NCBI GenBank assembly: GCA_030427245.1
Contig: JAUHXA010000030.1
Span: 1 to 64,000 of the forward strand
Reading direction: 5' to 3'
Source: Bacteroidia bacterium
GTDB taxonomy: Bacteria > Bacteroidota > Bacteroidia > Chitinophagales > UBA2359
Length of the DNA stretch: 64,000 bases
Shown: in pieces, positions 1 through 8,898 of the stretch
How positions within the stretch are numbered: position 1 is the first letter of the stretch
Layout: every line of letters begins with the position of its first letter
Notes under the pieces: generated by a model
Told to the model about the DNA's origin: nothing
Databases searched by the model: none
What the model saw: only the letters and a program-made list of their open reading frames with translations
Program-made: the position numbers and the translations under genes

Positions 1-256
1 AAAAGGTAAAAGGAAGGCTCACAAAACTCTATTCTACTTTTAGGATTGGCTTAGATTTTTTGAGAGTAAAATGTATCCATAAATTAGACATCAGTGACCT
101 CATGGTACTTTTGTCCTGTACTTAGAGTAAACCTAAGTAAAATTATTTTGTTTCTTTTGTGTTACTATATCAAAACATTGAAGTCTAAGCGGGGTTCATT
201 ATTGAGCATTGCCGGATATTAAAAATTAACTAACTTTCAAAAAATCATTTTTTTCT

Positions 257-1180
257 ATGAAATCACAAATGAAGTATGTGGTATTTATATGTTTTGCAGT
301 CGTTATGAGTTCCTGCATGAGCAAAAAACAATATACTGCCCTGCAAACACAACTGAATGAGGCGAATAAAGGATTAACCGAATGTGGGGAGCAATTGAGT
401 ACAACGTTGAATAGACTTTCTGCTTGCGAACAGGATAAGACTAGATTGCAAGGTGAGTTAAACACCGCTAACAACGCCTTGAAACTGAGAGAAGAACAAA
501 TCATGGGTTTACAGGGAGAGGTGACAGATGCAAGACAAACGAGAGATAAAACCGTCGAGCAAGTGGGCGATTTAACTGTGATTTCTAAAACTGCCAATGA
601 AAACATCAAAGAAACCCTCAGTCAATTGGAGCGAAAGGATAAATACATTCACCTCCTTCAAAATGCCAAAACCAAAGCGGATTCTATCAACTTGGCCTTG
701 GCCTTCAACCTCAAAAGCGTATTGAAGGAAGGTATTGAAGACAAAGATGTAGAAATCAAAGTCGACAAAACGGTGGTTTTTGTGAATCTTTCGGACAAGA
801 TGTTGTACCAAAGTGGAAGTGCTGACTTGACCGACCGAGCCAAGGAAGTATTGGGCAAAATTGCTCAAATCATTGAATCCCGCCCCGAGTTGGAGGTAAT
901 GGTGGAAGGATATACCGACAATGTGCCGATTAAAAATGCTTGTATGTCAGACAACTGGGACTTGAGTGTGAAGCGAGCTACTTCTGTGGTACGTGTACTG
1001 CAAGATTCCTACAACATTGACCCGAATCGTTTGATTGCAGCAGGTCGAGGTGAATACAATACCTTGGCAAGTAATGATACGCCTGCGGGGCGTTCTATCA
1101 ACCGCCGTACCCGAATCATCATTTTGCCGAAGTTGAATCAATTTTACGACTTGTTGAATCCGAATAATGTGCCTAAGTAA
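257..1180 (+). CDS. OmpA family outer-membrane lipoprotein
   Basis: The protein is predicted to anchor the outer membrane to peptidoglycan. It begins with a lipoprotein signal (hydrophobic residues 7-17, lipobox VMSSC with Cys20). Residues 25 to about 130 are rich in Gln, Glu and Leu and look like a coiled coil. The C-terminal 120 residues match the OmpA/MotB peptidoglycan-binding domain, including EVMVEGYTDN and the later NRRTRI motif. At 307 residues it is typical for such Bacteroidota lipoproteins. A second Met at codon 5 (269) would also leave a usable signal. It stands alone upstream of a two-component pair, and a weak GGGAA/TTCCC hairpin with a T-run follows near 1208-1255. The family call is firm; the cellular role is inferred from the domain. 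Confidence 0.9.
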   Translation: MKSQMKYVVFICFAVVMSSCMSKKQYTALQTQLNEANKGLTECGEQLSTTLNRLSACEQDKTRLQGELNTANNALKLREEQIMGLQGEVTDARQTRDKTVEQVGDLTVISKTANENIKETLSQLERKDKYIHLLQNAKTKADSINLALAFNLKSVLKEGIEDKDVEIKVDKTVVFVNLSDKMLYQSGSADLTDRAKEVLGKIAQIIESRPELEVMVEGYTDNVPIKNACMSDNWDLSVKRATSVVRVLQDSYNIDPNRLIAAGRGEYNTLASNDTPAGRSINRRTRIIILPKLNQFYDLLNPNNVPK

Positions 1181-1253
1181 TTTCGATTATTAGAGGTGAG
1201 ATTAGAGAAGTGGGAAGCATAGCTTATTTTGTCGTGTTTCCCATTTCTTTTTT

Positions 1254-1262
1254 TACCTTTGA
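1254..1262 (+). promoter_or_regulatory. candidate Bacteroidota -7 promoter box
   Basis: TACCTTTGA fits the TAnnTTTG -7 consensus used by the Bacteroidota primary sigma factor. It lies about 175 bases before the histidine kinase ATG, so it would give a long leader. The call rests on the motif only. Confidence 0.35.
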
Positions 1263-1436
1263 ATACAGAAAACAATAAGGTAAATGCAAATTCAAACAAT
1301 ACTTTGTAAGCGAGCAAAGTAAATTGCAGAAATGCCTAATTTAATTTTTTTTTTTGCCTAAAGACTTCAAATCTTGTTATGATAAAATTTTGCTGCACTC
1401 GACAATCTTTCACTAAAAGTTGGACAGTACATCAAA

Positions 1437-3299
1437 ATGGAACACCTTAGTCCTCAGCAAGCAAAGGCGCTACTTAGCCAAATACCGAGTAAGAATAATA
1501 AGGAAAAATTTGAAATCTATCAGCAGATTTTTTCAACCCCTCCCTACCACAATTCCTTAGAACTGGATCCCAATGGAGCATTGCACGAAGAATATACACA
1601 ATTGGCAGAACAGTTTGGAGACAGAGAAAATATCTTTCATGCTTGGCGAGATTTTGTAGCACTGTATAAAAATGATGAAACCAACTTTGGTAAGGTATAC
1701 AATCGAGCAATGATGGTTTTTGAACAGGAGCAGGACGATATACATTGCTTAGGTTTACAACTTTGGAAATCGAAACACCTGTTTCATTTGGGAAGGGTAA
1801 AAGAAGCCGTTGCACTGTTAAATCTGGGTTTAGAAGTAGCTAAGCATTTGGGAGATAAAGAATTGCTTTTTGATCATTATTATTACATGGGAGCTATTGT
1901 ATCCGAAAATAGAGCAGATAGAATACGCTATGCCAAGGAGGCATTGCGCTATGTGACTCCAAAAAACCAGATAAGGGCATGGATTTTAGAAGCAGGTACT
2001 GCTGCTCAAGAATTTAAGTATTATGAGGCGCGAAAGGTATATATTAAGATGGAGGAACAGGCTGTTGAAAAAAATGATACATACCTATTGCAGTATGTTT
2101 ATACTGGGATGCAGCGTGCGATTGCGATAGCCGTTGCAGATGAACGAGTAGGTAGGGCGGAATATCCCAAATTGGAACAAACTATGAGGGAGTATGTCCA
2201 AAAAGGCATAGAACTATCAGAGGAATTAGGCAACTGGCAAAAAATAGCCGAGGCTCATTCACGCATGGCTAATTTTTACAACAATTTTGAGCAGCCTAAG
2301 GAAGCGATACGCTATTACGAGCGTGCATTAACATTTGCCGAACAGTATGGCTGTCGGAAAGACATGGAAAAGGACAATTATCTTCACCTCTATGAGAATA
2401 GCAAGAAGATAGGCGATTTTGAAAAGGCACTCCAAGCTTTTGAAAAATATACGGCTTTGAAGGAAGAAATGTACACTGTCGCTACTCAAAACAAAATAGC
2501 TGAACTGAATACGACTTTTGAAGCCGAAAAACGAGAAGAAGAAATCGCTCGCTTAACGAAGGAAAATGAATTATTGGAGACCATCAAAGCGCAAAAAGAC
2601 AAATTGGAACAACTTAACCTGACCAAAGACCGAATATTTGCCATCATTGGTCACGATATGCGGAAGCCTGTGATTGCTTTTCGAGGCATTGGCAAGAAGG
2701 TCAACTATTTGTTGAAAAAACAAGACTATCCTACCCTCATTCGATTGGGCAGTGAAATAGAACAAGAAGCTCTTTCGCTCAATCAACTTACCGACAATCT
2801 CCTCAATTGGGCGATTCTCCAAAAAGATGTCATGTCCTACCATCCACAGTCTGTAAATCTCGCCGATATTGTACCCGAAATTACAGCTTTATTTGAAAAC
2901 ACTATAAAGGAAAAAAACATCCAACTTTTGATGGATATGGATTCTCCAATTACTGTTTATACTGATGTAAATGCCCTTCGTGTAATTGTCCGAAATTTAA
3001 TAGACAATGCCTTGAAGTTCACACCAAATGGAGGCAGAGTGAACATTGCAGCAAAGACCTCTCCACAAGGTATTCAATTAGAAATAACCGATACAGGTGT
3101 GGGAATCCCCCAAAGAAAACTAAAAGACATTTTCTTGCTCCAAAAAGACAAGAGTACAACGGGAACAGAAGGCGAAAAAGGAACAGGCTTAGGTTTGCAT
3201 CTCATCCACGAACTGGTCAAGTTCAACAAAGGGGCAATAGACATTGTGAGTCAATTGGGCAAGGGAACAACTTGTAAGGTTTTGTTACCAAGTGCATAA
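1437..3299 (+). CDS. TPR-containing cytoplasmic sensor histidine kinase
   Basis: This 620-residue kinase has no obvious membrane segment. The N-terminal half (about residues 80-350) is helical and TPR-like, followed by a coiled coil at about 350-395. The phosphoacceptor region holds IIGHDMRKPV with His406. The ATPase domain shows an N box (NLIDNALKF, near 520), a G1 box (DTGVGIP, near 551) and a G2 box (GTGLGLHL, near 582). Such TPR kinases commonly pair with LytTR response regulators in Bacteroidota, and one follows at 3499 on the same strand. The signal sensed is not visible. The start is the ATG at 1437; no strong Shine-Dalgarno is present, which is normal for this phylum. Confidence 0.9.
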   Translation: MEHLSPQQAKALLSQIPSKNNKEKFEIYQQIFSTPPYHNSLELDPNGALHEEYTQLAEQFGDRENIFHAWRDFVALYKNDETNFGKVYNRAMMVFEQEQDDIHCLGLQLWKSKHLFHLGRVKEAVALLNLGLEVAKHLGDKELLFDHYYYMGAIVSENRADRIRYAKEALRYVTPKNQIRAWILEAGTAAQEFKYYEARKVYIKMEEQAVEKNDTYLLQYVYTGMQRAIAIAVADERVGRAEYPKLEQTMREYVQKGIELSEELGNWQKIAEAHSRMANFYNNFEQPKEAIRYYERALTFAEQYGCRKDMEKDNYLHLYENSKKIGDFEKALQAFEKYTALKEEMYTVATQNKIAELNTTFEAEKREEEIARLTKENELLETIKAQKDKLEQLNLTKDRIFAIIGHDMRKPVIAFRGIGKKVNYLLKKQDYPTLIRLGSEIEQEALSLNQLTDNLLNWAILQKDVMSYHPQSVNLADIVPEITALFENTIKEKNIQLLMDMDSPITVYTDVNALRVIVRNLIDNALKFTPNGGRVNIAAKTSPQGIQLEITDTGVGIPQRKLKDIFLLQKDKSTTGTEGEKGTGLGLHLIHELVKFNKGAIDIVSQLGKGTTCKVLLPSA

Positions 3300-3498
3300 A
3301 AAGTAAGTACACATTAATTTTATTTACACTAAGCGACTAAACTACCATTCGCCACATTATACCTACCATTCGCCACATATTTAAGATGCAATAGAAATTG
3401 ATTGCATATATTCGCCCCATACTACTGATACAGATATTCGTCTCCATTAGTTGTGGAATGAAGCTCTTCATCACAGTAGATATTTAATAATTCAGCCT

Positions 3499-4254
3499 AT
3501 GTCCACTTTTAGCCTAAAAATTTTGATAGTAGAAGACAACCTTTCTTTTGCTCTTGAACTTCAAATGTTGTTGGAAGAATTGAACTACAATGTGTTGGCA
3601 CAAGTCGACAATTCAACTGATGCTTTGGAAATCATTTATGAAAAGCAGCCCGACCTTATTTTGATGGACATTGGCATCAAAGGAGACTTATCGGGAATTG
3701 AAGTTGGACACCAAATCAAAGATTTACAAATTCCGATTCTTTACATCACTTCCTTCAATGACAGAGAGTATTACAACGCTGCTAAAAATCAGTCGAACAT
3801 GATTGGTTATGTGGTGAAACCGATTGCGAAAATATCTCTGAAAACAGCAATAGAATTGTCTATTGCCAAAGCCTATACCCTCAAAAACCAAAACACCGAC
3901 ACTCTCAGCAGTAAAAATAACATTGTCCACAAAAACTACTTTTTTTTCAAATATAAAGATGCTTTTCAAAAGGTGTACATCAAAGACATTGCCTTTGTTA
4001 AATCTAACGACAACTATTGTGAAAACTACACCATTTCGGGAAAAACTTTTATGGCTCGAATCCCTATTAGTCAATTAGAAGAAATGCTGCCTTCAAAACG
4101 ATTTATGCGGATTCATCGGCAATACATTGTGCAAATTCCTTGTATTGATGCGATTAACTTTACTTCCAATGTGGTGAAAATCAACTCTCATGTAATCCCG
4201 ATTAGTCGAGCCAAACGAAAGCCTTTAGCTGCTTTACTCAAAACACTTCAATAG
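3499..4254 (+). CDS. LytTR family response regulator
   Basis: The receiver domain (residues 1-125) carries the acidic pair in VEDN and the phosphoacceptor Asp57 in LILMDIG. A LytTR DNA-binding domain follows (about residues 150-251), with FVKSNDNYCENYT and RFMRIHRQYIV typical of that fold. The start at the ATG at 3499 (MSTFSLKILIVEDN) fits the receiver fold; the frame is open upstream to 3451, but those 16 residues are not domain sequence. The gene lies about 200 bases after the TPR histidine kinase and is its likely partner. A strong hairpin with a T-run follows at 4299-4327. Confidence 0.9.
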   Translation: MSTFSLKILIVEDNLSFALELQMLLEELNYNVLAQVDNSTDALEIIYEKQPDLILMDIGIKGDLSGIEVGHQIKDLQIPILYITSFNDREYYNAAKNQSNMIGYVVKPIAKISLKTAIELSIAKAYTLKNQNTDTLSSKNNIVHKNYFFFKYKDAFQKVYIKDIAFVKSNDNYCENYTISGKTFMARIPISQLEEMLPSKRFMRIHRQYIVQIPCIDAINFTSNVVKINSHVIPISRAKRKPLAALLKTLQ

Positions 4255-4298
4255 AACCAACTTAACAACAACATTTTTTTTTGGCAATAATTGAAGCC

Positions 4299-4327
4299 CC
4301 TCCAATGAGGTGTTCATTGGAGGTTTT
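4299..4327 (+). terminator. Rho-independent terminator after the LytTR gene
   Basis: A perfect 10-bp stem (CCTCCAATGA with TCATTGGAGG, loop GGTGT) is followed by TTTT. Closely related stems recur after the two IPTL genes at 5701-5735 and 7125-7158, so this terminator belongs to a local repeated set. Confidence 0.7.
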
Positions 4328-4379
4328 GCCCCAATCCCTAAGAAAACGTTCATTTAATTTACTTAAACAATTACAAATT

Positions 4380-5606
4380 ATGCGATTAACAATTTTACTT
4401 TTATCAGCCCTCTTTTTGTTTGCTTTTGCCTCAACTGTAGAGGCACAAAATGTTAATAAAACCATCACCTTCAACAGTGTTACCCTACCAGCGGGAAGTT
4501 GTTATGGAGCGGCTGGAGATGGTTCAGATCCTGTCGGAACAGCAGACTTTGCTATTTTGGTGGATTGCGATTTTGGAGATAATTCTCTATTATTTGGAGG
4601 AGACTGGCCAGAGGCATCAAGCTTTAGCAGTCCAGGCACTGTTAATTTAGGGCCCATTTATTCAGGATTTCCTGGTTTTAGCTGTCCCGTAGCAAATTTG
4701 GTTATAGGGCCTATTGCTGCCAGTATCACAACATTTGATGTAACCATTGAAGCTTTTGAGTCAGATGATAGCTATTGCGAAGGACCTTATGACGGAGTTA
4801 ACACAGGAGATGGGGTAAGTGACGATTGTTATGGGGGAATAACCAATATTACTTTAGATATAACAGATGGAAGCCATAGTTTTACAGTAGGATCAGGAGC
4901 CAATCAGATTACTTACAACTATACCGTGACTTCTGCTGCTACTTCTAATACAGGTACGATATGTGGACAAAACCTGGCATGCGAGGATTTAGATTTAAGC
5001 TACAACTTGATTGAGTCATCAGGAGCTTCTGATGATGATGCAATATTGTGTGCAAGATCACCTATCACATTCGAGGTTACTGCAAATGAAGGAGCAAGTC
5101 CTTATACCTATAAATGGGCGAGTTCAAGTACAACAGGCTCGATCCTAAACACTCTTGTTCCTCCATTTGCAGGTACATTTACAGAATATGTAACTGTTAC
5201 TGATGCCAATAGCTGCTCTTCTACAATTGCCATTCCGTTTACGGTCAATCCTTTGCCTATGCCTATAGCAACGAGTAATGGTTTGGTACTCGAAGGAGAA
5301 GATTTTAATCTGATGGAAATAGGTGGAGGAGTATCATATTGGTCGTGGAGTGGTCCGAATAACTTTAGTTCGACTCTACAAAATCCCACAGTTTATGCTG
5401 CAACTAAAAGCGCAGAGGGTGATTACGTTGTAACTGTGACAAATACTGAAAATTGTTCTGGTACATCTGCTACCTCTGTCATCGTTGAAAGTATCGCTGA
5501 CGTTCCCACCCTCTCCGAATGGGGCTTGATCATCCTTGCTTTGCTCTTGATGACAGCAGGTACTTTGTATTTGGTGCAGCCGATTTCATCCAGAGAAAAA
5601 GTTTGA
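4380..5606 (+). CDS. Secreted Ig-like protein with IPTL-CTERM-like sorting signal
   Basis: The ATG at 4380 gives a clean Sec signal peptide (MRLTILLLSALFLFAFAS, cleavage after VEAQ); an upstream frame extension to 4281 crosses the preceding terminator and is rejected. The 408-residue mature chain is Gly, Ser, Asp and Thr rich with scattered Cys, and residues about 215-380 look like PKD/Ig-like repeats (PYTYKWASS, YVTVTDANSCSS). The C terminus has VPTLSEWGLIILALLLM, a hydrophobic segment and a short basic tail, as in IPTL-CTERM sorting signals. It probably is anchored at, or released from, the cell surface by a sorting enzyme not present in this window. The next gene shares the signal and the 3' element. 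Confidence 0.8.
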   Translation: MRLTILLLSALFLFAFASTVEAQNVNKTITFNSVTLPAGSCYGAAGDGSDPVGTADFAILVDCDFGDNSLLFGGDWPEASSFSSPGTVNLGPIYSGFPGFSCPVANLVIGPIAASITTFDVTIEAFESDDSYCEGPYDGVNTGDGVSDDCYGGITNITLDITDGSHSFTVGSGANQITYNYTVTSAATSNTGTICGQNLACEDLDLSYNLIESSGASDDDAILCARSPITFEVTANEGASPYTYKWASSSTTGSILNTLVPPFAGTFTEYVTVTDANSCSSTIAIPFTVNPLPMPIATSNGLVLEGEDFNLMEIGGGVSYWSWSGPNNFSSTLQNPTVYAATKSAEGDYVVTVTNTENCSGTSATSVIVESIADVPTLSEWGLIILALLLMTAGTLYLVQPISSREKV

Positions 5607-5622
5607 TTTTAAAGAAAGAAAA

Positions 5623-5735
5623 AGTACTCTCAAATAGCTGCTGATTACTACTACTCTGAAATGTGAAAAACACATTTTTTAGCAGCGATTTAGTTTACAA
5701 CCTCTCATGGACTTTTTCCATTGGAGGTTTTTCGT
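5623..5735 (+). ncRNA. Structured 3' element, copy 1, with terminator
   Basis: Just after an IPTL-CTERM gene. An outer stem GCTGCT (5637-5642) pairs with AGCAGC (5681-5686). An inner stem AAATGTG (5659-5665) pairs with CACATTT (5671-5677). ACTACTACTCT lies between the outer and inner left arms. A terminator-like stem (about 5701-5711 with 5717-5727) and a T-run follow. Copy 2 at 7023-7158 keeps the same layout and shows a compensatory change in the outer stem. Whether it acts beyond termination is unknown. Confidence 0.5.
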
Positions 5736-5951
5736 TTTTAGTAACCCTAAAAGAGTTTTTGTCATATTTCAGTCATAATAAAAAAGGGCTGTTAATGTTT
5801 TTGCAGAAAACAGCAACGATAGAGATAGACAACATTTTTTTAGGCAAAAAAATACAAATCTTTAATGTATTCATTGATTGGAGTTTTGTGGAGCCTAAAA
5901 CCAATATTTTTTTAATCAAAATTTATTCACTCAATTTTAAATAAATTTTTT

Positions 5952-7004
5952 ATGCGTAATTTAATTTTACTTTTAGTTGGTTTATTTTTGTGTACTTCAA
6001 TAGTCTCTGCACAAACAACATATACGTACAAAAGCCAGTTTGGCAGCAAAGGTGCAGGAGATGGCTTGCTTAACTTTGTTGGAGGACTTGCCATAGTTGA
6101 AAATGGCGACATCTTGGTAGGAAACGAGGATTTTTCTAATAGTGCATCTAGCATCCAAATATTCGATGAAAATCATGTATTCAAAAGTCATTTTGGTAGT
6201 TATGGTTCAGGAGATGGAGAATTTCGAAGTCCTTATGGAATAGTGATTGCCGACAATGGAGATATTCTTGTTGTTGATGCAAACAATCATAATGTGCAAA
6301 TATTTGACGAGAACTATGTATTTAAAAGTAAGTTTGGTAATTCTGGTTCAGGAGATGGGGAGTTTAATTTTCAGTTTTCACTTGCATTAGCATCTAATGG
6401 AGATATATTGGTAGCTGATTCAGGCAATGATAGGGTACAAATTTTTGACAGTAATGGAGTCTATAAGAGTCAGTTTGGAAGCTTTGGTTTTGGAGATGGA
6501 CAATTTAATAATCCTGCGGATATAGTGATAGGAGATAATGGAGATATCTATGTGACCGATAGAGCAAATCATCGAGTACAGGTATTCGATAGCAATGGAG
6601 TGTATAAAAGTCAGTATGGCAGCTTTGGTACGGGAGATGGAGAATTTAATGGACCCAATGGAATAAATATAGATTCAAATGGAAATATTTTTGTGACAGA
6701 ATTTTTTGGAAATCGAGTGCAGGTATTCGATAGCAATTGGAACTACATCAGTCAGTTTGGTAGCTTTGGTTCAGGAGATGGACAATTTGATAGACCTTTT
6801 AAAATAATATTCGCCCCCAATGGAGATGTTTTGGTTGGAGATGGACTGAATGGTAGGGTGCAAGTATTTGGCAGTAGCACAGTTGTACCACCAGCTGCTA
6901 TTCCTACTCTTTCTCAGTGGGGCTTGATCATCTTGGCTTTGCTCTTAATGACCGCAGGAACTTTGTATTTGGTGCAGCCAACGGTCACTACAAAAGAAGC
7001 ATAG
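5952..7004 (+). CDS. Secreted NHL-repeat beta-propeller with IPTL-CTERM-like signal
   Basis: The signal peptide is MRNLILLLVGLFLCTSIVSAQ. The mature protein is built of about six NHL repeats of roughly 47 residues, each with a core like VQIFDENYVFKSKFGNSGSG and a DGEF/DGQF turn, spanning residues 25-310. These predict a six-bladed beta-propeller. The C terminus carries IPTLSQWGLIILALLLM plus a basic tail, the same sorting signal as the preceding gene. NHL propellers usually bind proteins, glycans or RNA; the ligand here is unknown. The gene is followed by the second copy of the structured 3' element. A 93-codon open frame in the gap before this gene overlaps the first 3' element and is not considered real. 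Confidence 0.85.
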   Translation: MRNLILLLVGLFLCTSIVSAQTTYTYKSQFGSKGAGDGLLNFVGGLAIVENGDILVGNEDFSNSASSIQIFDENHVFKSHFGSYGSGDGEFRSPYGIVIADNGDILVVDANNHNVQIFDENYVFKSKFGNSGSGDGEFNFQFSLALASNGDILVADSGNDRVQIFDSNGVYKSQFGSFGFGDGQFNNPADIVIGDNGDIYVTDRANHRVQVFDSNGVYKSQYGSFGTGDGEFNGPNGINIDSNGNIFVTEFFGNRVQVFDSNWNYISQFGSFGSGDGQFDRPFKIIFAPNGDVLVGDGLNGRVQVFGSSTVVPPAAIPTLSQWGLIILALLLMTAGTLYLVQPTVTTKEA

Positions 7005-7022
7005 GCATAATTTAGAAATTGA

Positions 7023-7158
7023 AGTACTCTCAATTACCCCATTTTTTCAAATCGCCGCTCGTCACTACTACTCTCAAAATGTGAACAACATTTTATTAAG
7101 CGGCGATAGATTATTTTACTTATAGCCTTCAATGATTGGATTCATTGGAGGCTTTTTT
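7023..7158 (+). ncRNA. Structured 3' element, copy 2, with terminator
   Basis: Same layout as copy 1. The outer stem ATCGCCGCT (7051-7059) pairs perfectly with AGCGGCGAT (7099-7107). The inner stem AAAATGT (7076-7082) pairs with ACATTTT (7088-7094), and ACTACTACTCT is conserved between the left arms. The terminator stem is GCCTTCAATGA (7125-7135) with TCATTGGAGGC (7142-7152), followed by six T. Against copy 1, the outer stem exchanges a T-A pair for a C-G pair, which supports an RNA structure. Confidence 0.5.
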
Positions 7159-7160
7159 GT

Positions 7161-7169
7161 TATCTTTGA
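7161..7169 (+). promoter_or_regulatory. -7 promoter box close to the next ATG
   Basis: TATCTTTGA fits TAnnTTTG and lies three bases before the ATG at 7173, so transcription would start inside or at the start codon and give a leaderless message. Motif-based only. Confidence 0.45.
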
Positions 7170-7172
7170 TAA

Positions 7173-8789
7173 ATGAAAAGACTACCAACAGGACGGCAGA
7201 ATTTTAAGGCAATCATTGAAGAGGACTTGGTGTATGTGGACAAAACACTTCAAATCTATCAATTGATATTGGAGGGAAATCTGTATTTTTTGTCCCGTCC
7301 TCGTCGTTTCGGTAAGTCTTTGTTAATCTCCACCTTAGAACACATCTTTTCTGGGCAGAAAGAACTGTTTCAAAACCTCGCTATTGGTCAAAAAACGGAA
7401 TACAGTTGGGAGGCTTATCCCATCCTCCAATTTAATTTTGCTTCCTACGGGCATCGAGTAGAAAACTTGGAGGAACATCTTAGGTATGAATTAGAGGAAT
7501 ATGCCAAAAAATACAACCTTCAAATTTCCAATATTTCCCTTTCCCTCCAATTCCAATCTCTAGTCGAACAAATTGCCCAAAAAGGCAAGCCTGTTGTCAT
7601 ATTGATAGATGAATACGACAAGCCGCTTGTTGACTTTTTGACAGAAAGGCGAAAAGCAAAAGCCAATCAAGAAGTATTGAGGGATTTTTTCAGTCCTTTG
7701 AAGAATTTGGAAAAAAACGGACACCTTCAATTTTTGTTCATCACAGGAGTTTCCAAGTTCAGTAAAGTAAGTCTATTTTCTGATTTGAACAATCTGACCG
7801 ATTTGTCCATTTCCCCTGTTGCCCACGATTTGTTGGGAATCACTCACGAAGAATTGCTGCATTACTTTGATTTTCATATTCAGCGCAGTGCCCAACAATT
7901 GCAGATGTCCAAAAAAGAACTCTTAAAGGGCATTCAGCTTTGGTACAATGGCTATTCTTTTGAAGGAAATACACGATTATACAATCCCTATTCCTTGCTC
8001 AATTTCTTTGAACAAAGCCGATTCCGCAATTTTTGGTTTGCAACGGGAACACCTACTTTTTTGGTCAAAGAACTTCAACGGCAGAAAACAAAACCAAAGG
8101 AAATGGAAGGAATCACCGTTTCCGAAACTTCTTTTGACAAGTTTGACCTAGACCATTTAGATATGTATATGTTGCTGTTTCAAACAGGCTATCTGACTAT
8201 TCGGAAAGCCGAAAGAAAGCGTTATCGGATGCGATATACTTTGGGCTACCCCAATCAAGAAGTTCGGGAAGCCTTCATTCACAATCTTTTGGAAGTCTAT
8301 ACGCATCAATCCCCCACCATTGTCAGTCAAGCGATGATTCTGATAGAAGATGCCCTTCAAGAAAACGATTTGAAGGAATTTATCGCCCAATTGAAGGTCT
8401 TATTTTCAGATATTTCCTATCACTTATTGCCAAAACTAAAGCAAAAGGGAAGCACAAAGGCAGATGAGGCAAAAGCATTTCAGGCTTGGGAAGGTTATTT
8501 CCAAACGGTTATTTACTTGGTTACCTCTTTTTTGGGCTTGGCTGTACAGTCAGAAATTACCCATCACAAAGGACGCTTGGACTTGCTTATTGAAGCAGAC
8601 GACTATCTCTACATCATGGAATTCAAATTGGAGGAAGATGTAGCAGATGCGATTGCCCAAATTAAGAGCCGTGAATATTTGACTCCTTACTACAATTCTC
8701 CTAAAACGGTTGTATTGGTCGGTATAAGTTTTGATAAAGCCGAGCGAAATGTCAAGGAATGGGTTGCCGAAGAATGGTTGAGAACTTAA
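7173..8789 (+). CDS. AAA-ATPase-like / PD-(D/E)XK nuclease family protein
   Basis: The 538-residue protein matches the widespread Bacteroidota family that joins an AAA-ATPase-like N domain with a C-terminal PD-(D/E)XK module (DUF1703 type). The N domain starts with the characteristic LPTGRQNFKAIIEEDLVYVD stretch, has a Walker A variant RPRRFGKSLL (about residues 41-50) and a Walker B VVILIDEYDKP (about 140-150). Near the C terminus, GRLDLLIEADDYLYIMEFKL holds the D and ExK residues of a restriction-like nuclease fold. Members of this family are often present in many paralogues per genome and their function is unproven; a mobile or defence role has been suggested but is not shown by this sequence. 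A hairpin terminator follows at 8837. Confidence 0.85.
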   Translation: MKRLPTGRQNFKAIIEEDLVYVDKTLQIYQLILEGNLYFLSRPRRFGKSLLISTLEHIFSGQKELFQNLAIGQKTEYSWEAYPILQFNFASYGHRVENLEEHLRYELEEYAKKYNLQISNISLSLQFQSLVEQIAQKGKPVVILIDEYDKPLVDFLTERRKAKANQEVLRDFFSPLKNLEKNGHLQFLFITGVSKFSKVSLFSDLNNLTDLSISPVAHDLLGITHEELLHYFDFHIQRSAQQLQMSKKELLKGIQLWYNGYSFEGNTRLYNPYSLLNFFEQSRFRNFWFATGTPTFLVKELQRQKTKPKEMEGITVSETSFDKFDLDHLDMYMLLFQTGYLTIRKAERKRYRMRYTLGYPNQEVREAFIHNLLEVYTHQSPTIVSQAMILIEDALQENDLKEFIAQLKVLFSDISYHLLPKLKQKGSTKADEAKAFQAWEGYFQTVIYLVTSFLGLAVQSEITHHKGRLDLLIEADDYLYIMEFKLEEDVADAIAQIKSREYLTPYYNSPKTVVLVGISFDKAERNVKEWVAEEWLRT

Positions 8790-8836
8790 CCTACGATTCG
8801 GAACAATATCCAAAATCAAGTGTTCTGCAAAGTAGT

Positions 8837-8878
8837 GAAGTGTTAGATTTCTGAAAATCTAACACTTCTATTTTTTAG
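8837..8878 (+). terminator. Rho-independent terminator
   Basis: A perfect 14-bp stem (8837-8850 with 8855-8868, loop CTGA) is followed by a T-rich run. It ends the preceding ATPase/nuclease gene, and the ABC transporter start lies about 20 bases beyond it. Confidence 0.8.
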
Positions 8879-8898
8879 ACCAAAAACCACACAAACGA

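Noticed and set aside
226-609. Antisense frames under the OmpA gene and similar long frames opposite rny, prfB and the giant adhesin
   Set aside because: They mirror the codon pattern of strong genes on the other strand and show no domains.
5637-5690. 3' elements considered as integron attC sites
   Set aside because: No core-site sequence pair and no integrase; fits a terminator-linked RNA element better.
5663-5944. 93-codon frame between the two IPTL genes
   Set aside because: It runs over the structured 3' element and terminator and has no domain.
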